Shown: piece after piece, positions 48,973 through 57,568 of the stretch
Layout of the letters: each line of letters begins with the position of its first letter
Position numbering within the stretch: the first letter of the stretch is position 1
NCBI RefSeq assembly: GCF_008807415.1
Contig: NZ_CP043626.1
Location: forward strand, 5,618,501-5,682,500
Source of the DNA: Pseudomonas denitrificans (nom. rej.)
GTDB taxonomy: Bacteria > Pseudomonadota > Gammaproteobacteria > Pseudomonadales > Pseudomonadaceae
Direction: 5' to 3'
DNA length: 64,000 nucleotides
Translations under genes and position numbers: made by a program
Notes under the pieces: generated by a model
Databases searched by the model: none
Seen by the model: only the letters and a program-made list of their open reading frames with translations
Told to the model about the DNA's origin: nothing

Positions 48973-50496
48973 ATGAACCAGAGCCTTTTCGCCGAAATCG
49001 GCAAACACCTGCCCAGCGACCTTTCCAAGCCGTTCATCCGCACCCCGGATGGCGGCGGCTACAGCTATGCCGACATGCTGCGCAGCACCTCGCAGTTCGC
49101 CCATGCGCTGGTGGAGCTCGGCGTGCAGCCGGGCGACCGCGTCGCCGTGCAGGTCGACAAGAGCCCCGAGACGGTGATGCTGTACCTCGCCGTGCTGCGC
49201 GTCGGCGCGGTTTACCTGCCGCTGAACAGCGGCTACACCGGCGAGGAGCTGCGCTACTTCCTCGATGATGCCGAGCCCTCGTTGTTCGTCTGTGCGCCGG
49301 CCTTCGAGGCCCAGGCCCGGGAGCTGGCGAAAGTCAGCGGCGTGGCCCACGTGGAAACCCTCGGCGATGCCGGCAACGGCTCGCTGATGGCCAAGGTGCA
49401 TGGCAAGCCGGGGCGCTTCGCCGACGTCGAGCGTGCTGCTTCCGATCTCGCCGCGATCCTCTACACCTCCGGCACCACCGGGCGTTCCAAGGGGGCGATG
49501 ATCAGCCACGGCAACCTGGTCTCCAACGCCCGCGCGCTGGTGGACTACTGGAACATCACCAGCGAGGACTGGCTGCTCCATGCGCTGCCGATCTTCCACA
49601 TCCACGGCCTGTTCGTGGCCTGTAACAGCCTGCTGATGGCCGGCGGCTCGATGCTTTTCCTGAGCAAGTTCGACGCGGCGCAGATGCTCAAGCTGCTGTC
49701 CCAGGTGAACCTGCTGATGGGCGTGCCGACCTTCTACACGCGCCTGCTCGACCAGCCCGGCCTGACCCGCGAGGCGGTGGCGCACATGCGCCTGTTCATC
49801 TCCGGCTCCGCGCCGCTCACCGCCGAGACCCACAAGGCGTTCTCCGAGCGCACCGGCATGGCCATCCTTGAGCGCTACGGCATGACCGAGACCGGCATGA
49901 ACACCTCCAACCCGCTGGACGGCCAGCGCATCGCCGGCACCGTCGGCTTCCCGCTGCCGGGCGTCGAGCTGCGCATCACCGATCCGGGCCGGGCCGAGCC
50001 GAGCCTGCTGCCCCAGGGCGAGCCGGGGATGATCGAAGTGCGCGGGCCGAACGTGTTCCAGGGCTACTGGCGGATGCCGGAAAAGACCGCCGAGGAACTG
50101 CGCGCGGACGGCTTCTTCATGACCGGCGACATCGGCTTCATCGATGACCGCGGCTACGTGCAGATCGTCGGCCGCAACAAGGACATTATCATCAGCGGCG
50201 GCTTCAACGTGTACCCCAAGGAGCTCGAGGAAATCCTCGACACCTTGCCCGGCGTGGCCGAATCGGCGGTGATCGGCGTGCCGCACCCGGACTTCGGCGA
50301 GGGTGTGACCGCCGTGCTGGTGGCCAGCAAGGGCCAGGCGCCGAGCGAGGCGCAGGTGCTTGCCGCGCTGGACGGCAAGCTGGCGCGCTTCAAGCAGCCC
50401 AAGCGGGTGATGGTGGTCGACGCGCTGCCGCGCAACGTGATGGGCAAGGTGCAGAAGAATGTGCTGCGCGAGCAGTTCAAGGCGTTGTATTCCTGA
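48973..50496 (+). CDS. matB: malonate-CoA ligase
   Basis: The 507-residue acyl-adenylate enzyme makes malonyl-CoA from malonate, CoA and ATP. Motifs are YTSGTTGRSKGAMISH (P-loop), ILERYGMTETGMNTSNPLDGQR, GFFMTGDIGFIDDRGY and the C-terminal Lys in NVMGKVQKN (shortened). This matches MatB-type malonyl-CoA synthetase, though other short-chain carboxylates are possible. It is last gene of the cluster, followed by a repeat-dense spacer and a terminator. Together with the decarboxylase it turns malonate into acetyl-CoA. Confidence 0.92.
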   Translation: MNQSLFAEIGKHLPSDLSKPFIRTPDGGGYSYADMLRSTSQFAHALVELGVQPGDRVAVQVDKSPETVMLYLAVLRVGAVYLPLNSGYTGEELRYFLDDAEPSLFVCAPAFEAQARELAKVSGVAHVETLGDAGNGSLMAKVHGKPGRFADVERAASDLAAILYTSGTTGRSKGAMISHGNLVSNARALVDYWNITSEDWLLHALPIFHIHGLFVACNSLLMAGGSMLFLSKFDAAQMLKLLSQVNLLMGVPTFYTRLLDQPGLTREAVAHMRLFISGSAPLTAETHKAFSERTGMAILERYGMTETGMNTSNPLDGQRIAGTVGFPLPGVELRITDPGRAEPSLLPQGEPGMIEVRGPNVFQGYWRMPEKTAEELRADGFFMTGDIGFIDDRGYVQIVGRNKDIIISGGFNVYPKELEEILDTLPGVAESAVIGVPHPDFGEGVTAVLVASKGQAPSEAQVLAALDGKLARFKQPKRVMVVDALPRNVMGKVQKNVLREQFKALYS

Positions 50497-50512
50497 TCGC
50501 AGAAGTCGCTCT

Positions 50513-50535
50513 GTAGGAGCAGGCCATGCCTGCGA
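50513..50535. repeat. REP-like element with GTAGGAGCAGGCCATGCCTGC arms
   Basis: GTAGGAGC followed by the small inverted pair GCAGGC/GCCTGC. Resembles the element at 50715 and the pair at 34441-34523. Confidence 0.65.
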
Positions 50536-50553
50536 TCGCGCAGGGCGTTCTTC

Positions 50554-50638
50554 CGTAGGATGGGTGGAGCGCAGCGATACCCATGGCGCCCGGTGCGCAT
50601 GCGTTGATGGGTATCGCTGCGCTCCACGCCATCCTACG
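50554..50638. repeat. palindromic dispersed repeat, copy 2
   Basis: 85 bases with the same terminal arms CGTAGGATGGGTGGAGC / GCTCCACGCCATCCTACG and inner GATACCCAT/ATGGGTATC as 39728-39804; the central loop differs in sequence and length. The two copies flank the reductase gene and the LysR-to-matB cluster in the same orientation. Confidence 0.85.
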
Positions 50639-50646
50639 TCGTGCCT

Positions 50647-50680
50647 GGCGGATAACCCGCTCCGGGTTATCCGCCCTACG
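50647..50680. repeat. dispersed repeat, GGCGGATAACCC family, copy 2
   Basis: Same 34 bases as 34387-34420 except two positions, including the ATAACCC/GGGTTAT inverted pair and the CGCCCTACG end. Confidence 0.8.
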
Positions 50681-50714
50681 GCGCTCGCGAACAGCTCAAC
50701 GCCGGTATCCCCTT

Positions 50715-50765
50715 GTAGGAGTGGGCCATGCCCGCGATCGCGCGCATGGCGCGCACCTGCAGGTC
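50715..50765. repeat. REP-like element, GTAGGAGTGGGC type
   Basis: Starts with GTAGGAGTGGGCCATGCCCGCG and ends with CGCACCTGCAGG, which echoes the right arm at 34508-34523. Contains a CGATCGCGCG core. Confidence 0.7.
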
Positions 50766-50777
50766 TGCGCCGGAATG

Positions 50778-50805
50778 AAAAAGCCCCGCATCAGCGGGGC
50801 TTTTT
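50778..50805. terminator. bidirectional terminator between matB spacer and quinone oxidoreductase
   Basis: Stem AAAAAGCCCCGC/GCGGGGCTTTTT with ATCA loop, located between genes that converge here. Confidence 0.93.
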
Positions 50806-50822
50806 CATGTCGCGGCAAGCAA

Positions 50823-51800
50823 TCAGCGAACAGTCACCACCACCTTGCCGACCGCCTTGCGCTGGCCGAGGTGGTTGATCGCGTCGGCCGCCTGTTCCAG
50901 CGGGTAGGTCTGGGACACCAGCGGCTTGATCTTGCCTTCGGCGAACCAGGCGAACAGCTGCTGGAAGTTCGCTGCGTTGTCCTGCGGCTGGCGCTGGGCG
51001 AAGGAGCCCCAGAACACGCCAACCAGCGAGGCGCCCTTGAGCAGGGTGAGGTTGGCTGGCAGCGACGGGATGGTGCCGCTGGCGAAGCCGACCACCAGCA
51101 TGCGGCCGTTCCAGGCGATGGAGCGGAAGGCTTCCTCGAACAGGTCGCCGCCCACCGGGTCGTAGATCACGTCCACGCCCTGGCCGCCGGTGAGCTCCTT
51201 GAGCTTGTCCTTCAGGCTGCCTTCGCTGTAGTTGATCAGCACGTCGGCGCCGGCGGCCTTGGCCACTTCGAGCTTGGCTTCGCTGCTGGCGGCGGCGATG
51301 ACCTTGGCGCCCATGGCCTTGCCGATCTCAACGGCGGCCAGGCCCACGCCGCCGGAGGCGCCGAGCACCAGCAGGGTCTCGCCCGGCTGCAGGTTGGCGC
51401 GCTGTTTGAGCGCGTGCATGGAGGTGCCGTAGGTCATGCCGAAGGCGGCGGCGCTGGCGAAGTCCATGCCGTCGGGAATCGGCATCACGCTGTAGCCGGG
51501 CACCGCCACTTCCTCGGCGAAGCTGCCCCAGCCGGTCAGCGCCATCACGCGGTCGCCGGGTTTCACATGGCTGACTTTCTCACCGACCGCGCCGACCACG
51601 CCGGCCGCCTCGCCACCCGGGGAGAACGGGAAGGGCGGCTTGAACTGGTACTTGCCCTCGATGATCAGGGTGTCGGGGAAGTTCACCCCGGCGGCATGGA
51701 CCTGCAGCAGGACTTCGTTCTTCTTCGGCTCGGGGCTGGCGATGTCTTCCAGCACCAGGGTTTCGGCGGGGCCGAAGGCTTTGCACAGCACGGCTTTCAT
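50823..51800 (-). CDS. qor: zinc-independent NADPH:quinone oxidoreductase (MDR family)
   Basis: The 325-residue protein of the medium-chain dehydrogenase family begins with MKAVLCKAFGPAETL and has the Rossmann motif VLGASGGVGLAAVEIGKAMGAKVIAAAS (shortened). The Cys/His zinc ligands are missing, as in quinone oxidoreductases and enoyl reductases. It probably reduces quinones or activated alkenes with NADPH. From memory it sits at the PA5234 position in P. aeruginosa. Start ATG 51798-51800 with AGGACGTA-type spacing. Symbol is by family. Confidence 0.85.
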   Translation of the reverse strand: MKAVLCKAFGPAETLVLEDIASPEPKKNEVLLQVHAAGVNFPDTLIIEGKYQFKPPFPFSPGGEAAGVVGAVGEKVSHVKPGDRVMALTGWGSFAEEVAVPGYSVMPIPDGMDFASAAAFGMTYGTSMHALKQRANLQPGETLLVLGASGGVGLAAVEIGKAMGAKVIAAASSEAKLEVAKAAGADVLINYSEGSLKDKLKELTGGQGVDVIYDPVGGDLFEEAFRSIAWNGRMLVVGFASGTIPSLPANLTLLKGASLVGVFWGSFAQRQPQDNAANFQQLFAWFAEGKIKPLVSQTYPLEQAADAINHLGQRKAVGKVVVTVR

Positions 51801-51962
51801 GAGGACGTACTCCGTTGGAGGTTCTTATTTGTGAGTAGAGGGCCAGTGTAGGAGCGCGGGCACAGGGGGCAAATCACCATGGCCTGGGCTTATGCCCCGA
51901 TATAGCTTGGGCGGCGGCGCGAGTGTGGCTATCCTTTGCCCATCGAATCCGGAGACATCGCC

Positions 51963-52376
51963 TTGAGAGCTTTCCTCGCCCTGTTGCTGGCCTTTTCCTT
52001 CAGTACCTTCGTCATGGCTTCCGAATCCGAGGAAGCCAAGCCGGAAGACGCCAACAAGCCCGTATTCATCGACCTCACCCCGGCGCTGGTGGGCAACTAT
52101 GGCAGCGGTCCGCGCCTGAAGTACTTCAAGGCCGACATCGCGCTGAAGGTCACCGGCAAGGAGGCCTCCGAGAAGGTCGAACACCACGAGCCGCTGATCC
52201 GCAACCAGTTGGTTATGCTGTTCGCCCAGCAGACCGACGACTCCCTCGGCAGCGTCGACGGCAAGGAGAAACTGCGCCAGGAAGCCCTCAAGCAGGTGCA
52301 GACCGCCCTCCAGCAGGAGGAGGGCAAGCCGCTGGTGGACGACCTGCTGTTCAACAACCTGATCGTCCAGCCCTGA
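51963..52376 (+). CDS. exported FliL-related protein
   Basis: The 137-residue product read from TTG 51963 has GGAG at 51951-51954, eight bases upstream; a longer frame starts at 51936 with another TTG but lacks a ribosome site. A signal peptide covers residues 1-20. The mature part (FIDLTPALVGNYGSG, LKYFKADIALKVTGKEA, NQLVMLFAQQTDDSL) follows the FliL pattern of one stomatin-like domain, but no flagellar gene is near and no membrane anchor remains. Likely a periplasmic FliL-like protein of unknown role, preserved at this position in Pseudomonas as I recall. Confidence 0.75.
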   Translation: MRAFLALLLAFSFSTFVMASESEEAKPEDANKPVFIDLTPALVGNYGSGPRLKYFKADIALKVTGKEASEKVEHHEPLIRNQLVMLFAQQTDDSLGSVDGKEKLRQEALKQVQTALQQEEGKPLVDDLLFNNLIVQP

Positions 52377-52391
52377 TCTCCTCCGGGCTGC

Positions 52392-52418
52392 GCCTGCATG
52401 AGTGCGCCTCATGCAGGC
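52392..52418 (+). terminator. hairpin after the FliL-like gene
   Basis: Perfect 11-base arms GCCTGCATGAG/CTCATGCAGGC with TGCGC loop, 16 bases after the stop. No T run follows, so the strength is uncertain. Confidence 0.5.
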
Positions 52419-52596
52419 CAAGCGACACCCGGCTGCGGCTGCTCGCCGCAATGCCGGGCTGAAAGCCCCGCCTCACAAGGCGCGTAGGAAATTTCCGGCG
52501 CACGCCTGACCTGAATCAAACCCCGTTTGCCGCTGGTCGCCGAACATCCCCTCATGATCCGCTCGAATTCGAGCGCCTGGACAAAGGGGAAATCGG

Positions 52597-53670
52597 ATGA
52601 CAGGAAAGGCAAAAAGCTGGCGCACCCGCGGTCTCGCGGTGCTCGTGGTGGCCGTGCTCGCCGCGCTGGCCTGGCAGACGTTCAAGCCGACGGGGCTGCC
52701 CGACGGTTTCGCCAGTGGCAATGGGCGCATCGAGGCCACCGAAGTCGACGTGGCCACCAAGCTGCCCGGTCGCGTGGCGGAAATCCTGGTGGACGAAGGC
52801 GACTTCGTGAAGGCCGGCGACGTGGTGGCGAAGATGGACACCCAGGTGCTCCAGGCCCAGCTCGCCCAGGCCCAGGCGGAAGTGCGGCGGGCGCAGAACG
52901 CCCAGCTCACCGCACAATCCCTGGTGGCCCAGCGCACCAGCGAGAAATCCACCGCCGAAGCCATAGTCGCGCAACGCCAGGCGGAGCTCACCGCCGCGCA
53001 GAAGCGCTTCACCCGCACCGAACAGCTGGTCAAGCGAAATGCGCTGCCGCAACAGCAACTGGATGACGACCGCGCCATCCTGCAAAGCGCCCAGGCGGCG
53101 CTGGCCGCAGCTCGCTCGCAGGTGGTCTCGGCGCAGGCCGGCATCTCCGCCGCGCGCTCCCAGGTGATCGAGGCGCAGTCGGCCATCGAGGCTGCCACCG
53201 CGAGCGTCGAGCGCCTGCAGGCAGATATCGACGACAGCCTGCTCAAGGCCCCGCGCAACGGCCGCGTGCAGTACCGCGTGGCGCAGCCGGGCGAAGTGCT
53301 GGCGGCCGGCGGCAAGCTGCTCAACATGGTCGACCTGGCCGACGTCTACATGACCTTCTTCCTGCCCTCGGGCCAGGCCGGCAAGGTCGCGCTGGGCCAG
53401 GAAGTGCACCTGGTGATCGACGCCGTGCCCGAGTACGTGATCCCGGCCAAGGTGTCCTACGTCGCCAGCGTCGCGCAGTTCACGCCCAAGACCGTGGAGA
53501 CCGCCAACGAGCGCGAGAAGCTGATGTTCCGCGTCAAGGCGCGCCTCGATCCGGGCCTGCTGGAGAAGTACATCACCTACGTGAAGACCGGCGTGCCGGG
53601 CATGGCCTACCTGCGTCTCGACCCGCAGGTGCAGTGGCCGGCTGAGCTGCAGATCAAGGTCCCGCAATGA
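52597..53670 (+). CDS. HlyD/YbhG-type periplasmic adaptor
   Basis: The 357-residue adaptor protein has an N-terminal membrane anchor (about 12-30), a lipoyl-like half ([26 protein letters not shown]), a long alpha-helical Gln/Ala hairpin (about 90-205), the second lipoyl half and a beta-barrel ([22 protein letters not shown]; shortened). It links inner-membrane ABC-type pumps with the outer membrane. It overlaps the ATPase gene by four bases (ATGA) and forms a tripartite pump with the two next genes, the YbhG-RbbA-YhhJ type. Substrate unknown. Confidence 0.92.
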   Translation: MTGKAKSWRTRGLAVLVVAVLAALAWQTFKPTGLPDGFASGNGRIEATEVDVATKLPGRVAEILVDEGDFVKAGDVVAKMDTQVLQAQLAQAQAEVRRAQNAQLTAQSLVAQRTSEKSTAEAIVAQRQAELTAAQKRFTRTEQLVKRNALPQQQLDDDRAILQSAQAALAAARSQVVSAQAGISAARSQVIEAQSAIEAATASVERLQADIDDSLLKAPRNGRVQYRVAQPGEVLAAGGKLLNMVDLADVYMTFFLPSGQAGKVALGQEVHLVIDAVPEYVIPAKVSYVASVAQFTPKTVETANEREKLMFRVKARLDPGLLEKYITYVKTGVPGMAYLRLDPQVQWPAELQIKVPQ

Positions 53671-56402
53671 ACGCCGCCGACTGCGTGGCCCGTCTGGCTG
53701 GCGTCTCGCTGCGCTACGGCGAGACCCGCGCAGTGGACGACGTCACCCTGGAAATCCCGGCCAACCGCATGGTCGGCCTGATCGGCCCGGACGGCGTCGG
53801 CAAGTCCAGCCTGCTGGCGCTGCTGGCCGGTGCGCGGAAGATGCAGGACGGCGAAATCCAGGTGCTCGGCGGCGACATGCGCGATGCGCGCCACCGCCGC
53901 GCCGTGTGCCCGCGCATCGCCTACATGCCGCAGGGCCTGGGCAAGAACCTCTATCCGACGCTCTCGGTGTTCGAGAACGTCGATTTCTTCGGCCGCCTGT
54001 TCGGCCACGACAAGGCCGAGCGCGAGCGGCGCATCGCCGACCTGCTGCACAGCACCGGCCTGGCGCCCTTCGCCGAGCGCCCGGCGGGCAAGCTCTCCGG
54101 CGGCATGAAGCAGAAGCTCGGGCTGTGCTGCGCGTTGATCCACGACCCTGACCTGCTGATCCTCGACGAGCCCACAACCGGCGTCGACCCGCTGTCGCGC
54201 AACCAGTTCTGGGAGCTGATCGCGCGCATCCGCACTGGCCGCGAAGGCATGAGCGTACTGGTGGCTACCGCCTACATGGAGGAGGCCGAGCGCTTCGACC
54301 ACCTGGTGGCGATGGACGACGGCAAGGTGCTCGCCACTGGCACGCCCGCCGAATTGCGCGCGCACACCAGTACGCAGAATCTCGAAGAAGCCTTCATCGC
54401 GTTGTTGCCCGAGAGCAAGCGCGCCGGCCACCACAAGCTGGTGATTCCACCGCGGCCGCAGCCTGACGGCGCGCCGCAGATCGCCATCGAGGCCGAAGGG
54501 CTGACCTGCCGCTTCGGCGATTTCGTCGCGGTGGACCGCGTCAGCTTCCGCATCGAACGCGGGGAAATCTTCGGCTTCCTCGGCTCCAACGGCTGCGGCA
54601 AGTCCACCACCATGAAGATGCTCACCGGCTTGCTGCCCGCCAGCGAGGGTACCTGCGCGCTGTTCGGCCAGCCGGTGAACGCCAATGACATGGAGACCCG
54701 TCGGCGCGTCGGCTACATGTCCCAGGCCTTCTCGCTGTACGCCGAGCTGACGGTGCTGCAGAACCTCGAACTGCACGCCAAGCTGTTTCACATCCCGCAT
54801 GAGCAGATCGGCCCGCGCGTCGAGGAAATGCTCCAGCGCTTCGACCTGGGCAAGGTCAAGGGCGAGCTGCCCGACAGCCTGCCGCTGGGCATCCGCCAGC
54901 GCCTGTCGCTGGCCGTGGCGGTGATCCACAAACCGGAAATCCTGATCCTCGACGAGCCCACCTCGGGCGTCGACCCGGTGGCCCGCGACGGTTTCTGGGA
55001 GCTGATGGTGGAGCTGTCGCGCAACGACGGCGTGACCATCTTCATCTCCACCCACTTCATGAACGAGGCCGAGCGCTGCGACCGCATCTCGCTGATGCAT
55101 GCCGGCAAGGTGCTCGACAGCGATACACCGCAGGGCTTGATCGACAAGCGTGGCCTGCCGACCCTGGAAGCCACCTTCATCGCCTACCTGGAAGAGGCCG
55201 CCGGCAGCGCCCCGGTGCCCGACGCCACGCCGGCTCCCGAGCAGCCCGCCGAGTCCGCCCGCTACAAGGGCAGCGACCGCTTCAGCTGGTTGCGCCTGTT
55301 CAGCTATGCACGCCGCGAGGCCATGGAACTGCGCCGCGACCCGATCCGCCTGACCCTGGCGCTGGTGGGCACCGCGCTGCTGATGTTCATCATCGGCTAC
55401 GGCATCAACATGGACGTCGAGGACCTCACCTACGCGGTGCTCGACCGCGACCAGACCACCACCAGCCAGGCCTATGCGCTGAACATTTCCGGCTCGCGCT
55501 ACTTCATCGAGAAGGCGCCGATCCAGAACCCCGAGGAGCTGGAGCGGCGCCTGCGCAGCGGTGACATCAGCCTGGCCGTGGAGATCCCGCCGAATTTCGG
55601 CCGTGACTTGAAGCGCGGCGCCGACCCGGCCATCGGCGTGTGGATCGACGGCGCCATGCCGACCCGCGCCAACACCGTGCTCGGCTATGTGCAGGGGCTG
55701 CACGCCAGCTACCTGGCCGACCTCGCGCGGCAGAGTGGCAGCAGCGCCGCCAGCGCGGCGGCGAGCACCGAGGTGCGCTTCCGCTACAACCCGGACGTGG
55801 AGAGCCTCAAGGCCATGGTGCCGGCAGTGATCCCGCTGCTGCTGATCATGATTCCGGCGATGCTTACCGCCCTGGGCGTGGTGCGCGAGAAGGAGCTGGG
55901 CTCGATCACCAACCTCTACGTCACCCCGGTCACGCGCCTGGAGTTCCTGCTCGGCAAGCAGCTGCCCTACATCGGCATGGGCATGATCAACTTCGTGCTG
56001 ATGCTGGCCATGGCCGTGCTGCTGTTCCAGGTGCCGCTCAAGGGCAGTTTCCTGGCCCTGCTGGTGGGCGCGTTCCTCTACGTGGTGACCAGCACCGGCC
56101 TGGGCCTGTTGCTCTCGACCTTCATGAAGAGCCAGATCGCTGCGGTGTTCGGTACCGCGATCGCCACCATGATCCCGGCGATCCAGTTCTCCGGGCTGAT
56201 CCATCCGGTGTCGTCGCTCGAAGGTGCGGCAGCGGTGATCGGCCAGCTCTACCCGACCTCGCACTTCCTGATCGTCAGCCGAGGCGCCTTCTCCAAGGCG
56301 CTGGGTTTTGCCGACCTGTGGGTCTACTACCTGCCGTTGCTGGCGATGGTGGTGGTGCTGACGCTGCTCAGCGTGGCCTGCCTGAAGAAGCAGGAGGTCT
56401 GA
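53667..56402 (+). CDS. rbbA: RbbA-type ABC transporter, two ATPase domains fused to a permease
   Basis: The 911-residue protein contains two ATP-binding cassettes (Walker [12 protein letters not shown] near residue 40 and [11 protein letters not shown] near 307; signatures LSGGMKQKL and a degenerate LPLGIRQRL in the second) followed by an ABC-2 permease with six helices (about 545-900). It has exactly the length of E. coli RbbA, which was reported as a ribosome-associated ATPase. The genomic partner genes (adaptor before, second permease after) support an export role. The second cassette's signature is unusual, so it may be inactive. Confidence 0.92.
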   Translation: MNAADCVARLAGVSLRYGETRAVDDVTLEIPANRMVGLIGPDGVGKSSLLALLAGARKMQDGEIQVLGGDMRDARHRRAVCPRIAYMPQGLGKNLYPTLSVFENVDFFGRLFGHDKAERERRIADLLHSTGLAPFAERPAGKLSGGMKQKLGLCCALIHDPDLLILDEPTTGVDPLSRNQFWELIARIRTGREGMSVLVATAYMEEAERFDHLVAMDDGKVLATGTPAELRAHTSTQNLEEAFIALLPESKRAGHHKLVIPPRPQPDGAPQIAIEAEGLTCRFGDFVAVDRVSFRIERGEIFGFLGSNGCGKSTTMKMLTGLLPASEGTCALFGQPVNANDMETRRRVGYMSQAFSLYAELTVLQNLELHAKLFHIPHEQIGPRVEEMLQRFDLGKVKGELPDSLPLGIRQRLSLAVAVIHKPEILILDEPTSGVDPVARDGFWELMVELSRNDGVTIFISTHFMNEAERCDRISLMHAGKVLDSDTPQGLIDKRGLPTLEATFIAYLEEAAGSAPVPDATPAPEQPAESARYKGSDRFSWLRLFSYARREAMELRRDPIRLTLALVGTALLMFIIGYGINMDVEDLTYAVLDRDQTTTSQAYALNISGSRYFIEKAPIQNPEELERRLRSGDISLAVEIPPNFGRDLKRGADPAIGVWIDGAMPTRANTVLGYVQGLHASYLADLARQSGSSAASAAASTEVRFRYNPDVESLKAMVPAVIPLLLIMIPAMLTALGVVREKELGSITNLYVTPVTRLEFLLGKQLPYIGMGMINFVLMLAMAVLLFQVPLKGSFLALLVGAFLYVVTSTGLGLLLSTFMKSQIAAVFGTAIATMIPAIQFSGLIHPVSSLEGAAAVIGQLYPTSHFLIVSRGAFSKALGFADLWVYYLPLLAMVVVLTLLSVACLKKQEV

Positions 56403-56403
56403 G

Positions 56404-57528
56404 ATGAACAAGCTGGCGAACATCTTCAACCTCGGCATCAAGGAATTCCGCAGCCTGGGCCGCGACTACGCAATGCTGATCCTGATTGCCTGGGCCTTCA
56501 CCCTGGGCGTCTACAGCTCGGCCACCGGCGTGCCGGAAACCCTGCACCACGCGCCGATCGCCATCGTCGACGAGGACCAGTCGCAGCTCTCCTCGCGCAT
56601 CGTCAACGCCTTCCAGTCACCGTATTTCCGGGTGCCGGAAATGATCGGCCACGCGCAGATGGACCGCGGCATGGACGTCGGCCTGTACACCTTCACCCTG
56701 GACATCCCGCCGGACTTCCAGCGCGACGTGCTGGCCGGGCGGCAGCCGGCGATCCAGGTCAACGTCGATGCTACGCAGACCGGCCAGGCCTTCTCCGGCG
56801 CCGGCTACATCCAGAACATCGTCGGCACCGAGGTCAGTGAATTCGTCAGCCGTTACCGCGCCGAGGCGGCTATGCCGGCGGAGCTGGCGGTGCGTATGGA
56901 ATTCAACCCGAACCTGACCCAGGCCTGGTTCGGCGCGGTGATGGAGGTGATCAACCAGATCACCATGCTGTCGATCATCCTCACCGGCGCTGCGCTGATC
57001 CGCGAGCGCGAGCACGGCACGGTGGAACACCTGCTGGTGATGCCGCTGACCGCGTTCGAGATCATGATGGCCAAGGTCTGGTCCATGGGCACCGTGGTGC
57101 TGGTGGCGGCGGCGATCTCGCTGCAACTGGTGGTGCGCGGCTGGCTGGACGTTCCGATCAGCGGTTCGGTGGGGCTGTTCCTGCTGGGTGCGGCGCTGCA
57201 CCTGTTCGCCACCACCTCCATGGGCATCTTCATCGGCACCGTGGCCCGCTCGATGCCGCAACTTGGGTTGCTGGTGATCCTCACCCTGATGCCGCTGCAG
57301 ATTCTTTCCGGCGGCACCACGCCGCGCGAGAGCATGCCGGAGCTGGTGCAGAACATCATGCTGGCAGCGCCGACCACGCACTTCGTCAGCCTGGCCCAGG
57401 CGATCCTCTATCGCGGCGCGGACCTGTCGATCGTCTGGCCGCAATTGCTGGCCATCGTCGGGATTGGTGCGGCTTTCTTCTTCGGCGCGCTCTGGCGCTT
57501 CCGTCGGACCATCGGGCAGATGGCCTGA
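56404..57528 (+). CDS. yhhJ: ABC-2 type permease, YhhJ-like
   Basis: The 374-residue membrane protein has a short N-terminal helix, a large periplasmic loop (about 45-185) and five C-terminal helices (IIMLAAPTTHFVSLAQAILYRG near the end), typical of ABC-2 permeases. It pairs with the permease part of the preceding gene. The start at 56404 has GGAGGTCTGAG upstream, two bases after the previous stop. Operon end; no clear terminator seen. Confidence 0.9.
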   Translation: MNKLANIFNLGIKEFRSLGRDYAMLILIAWAFTLGVYSSATGVPETLHHAPIAIVDEDQSQLSSRIVNAFQSPYFRVPEMIGHAQMDRGMDVGLYTFTLDIPPDFQRDVLAGRQPAIQVNVDATQTGQAFSGAGYIQNIVGTEVSEFVSRYRAEAAMPAELAVRMEFNPNLTQAWFGAVMEVINQITMLSIILTGAALIREREHGTVEHLLVMPLTAFEIMMAKVWSMGTVVLVAAAISLQLVVRGWLDVPISGSVGLFLLGAALHLFATTSMGIFIGTVARSMPQLGLLVILTLMPLQILSGGTTPRESMPELVQNIMLAAPTTHFVSLAQAILYRGADLSIVWPQLLAIVGIGAAFFFGALWRFRRTIGQMA

Positions 57529-57568
57529 CACGCTCCTACAGTGGAGAGTCCATGTAGGGCCTGAGGGG

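Larger units (their letters stand above)
50497..50777. other. repeat-dense spacer downstream of the malonate cluster
   Basis: No gene. From left to right it contains a REP-like arm at 50513-50535, a palindromic repeat (50554-50638), a GGCGGATAACCC-type repeat (50647-50680) and another REP-like arm pair starting at 50715. Three dispersed families within 270 bases mark a hot spot at the end of the accessory cluster. Confidence 0.8.

Noticed and set aside
53607..56441. A 944-residue minus-strand frame opposite rbbA
   Set aside because: Shadow of rbbA; same low-complexity reverse-frame composition.
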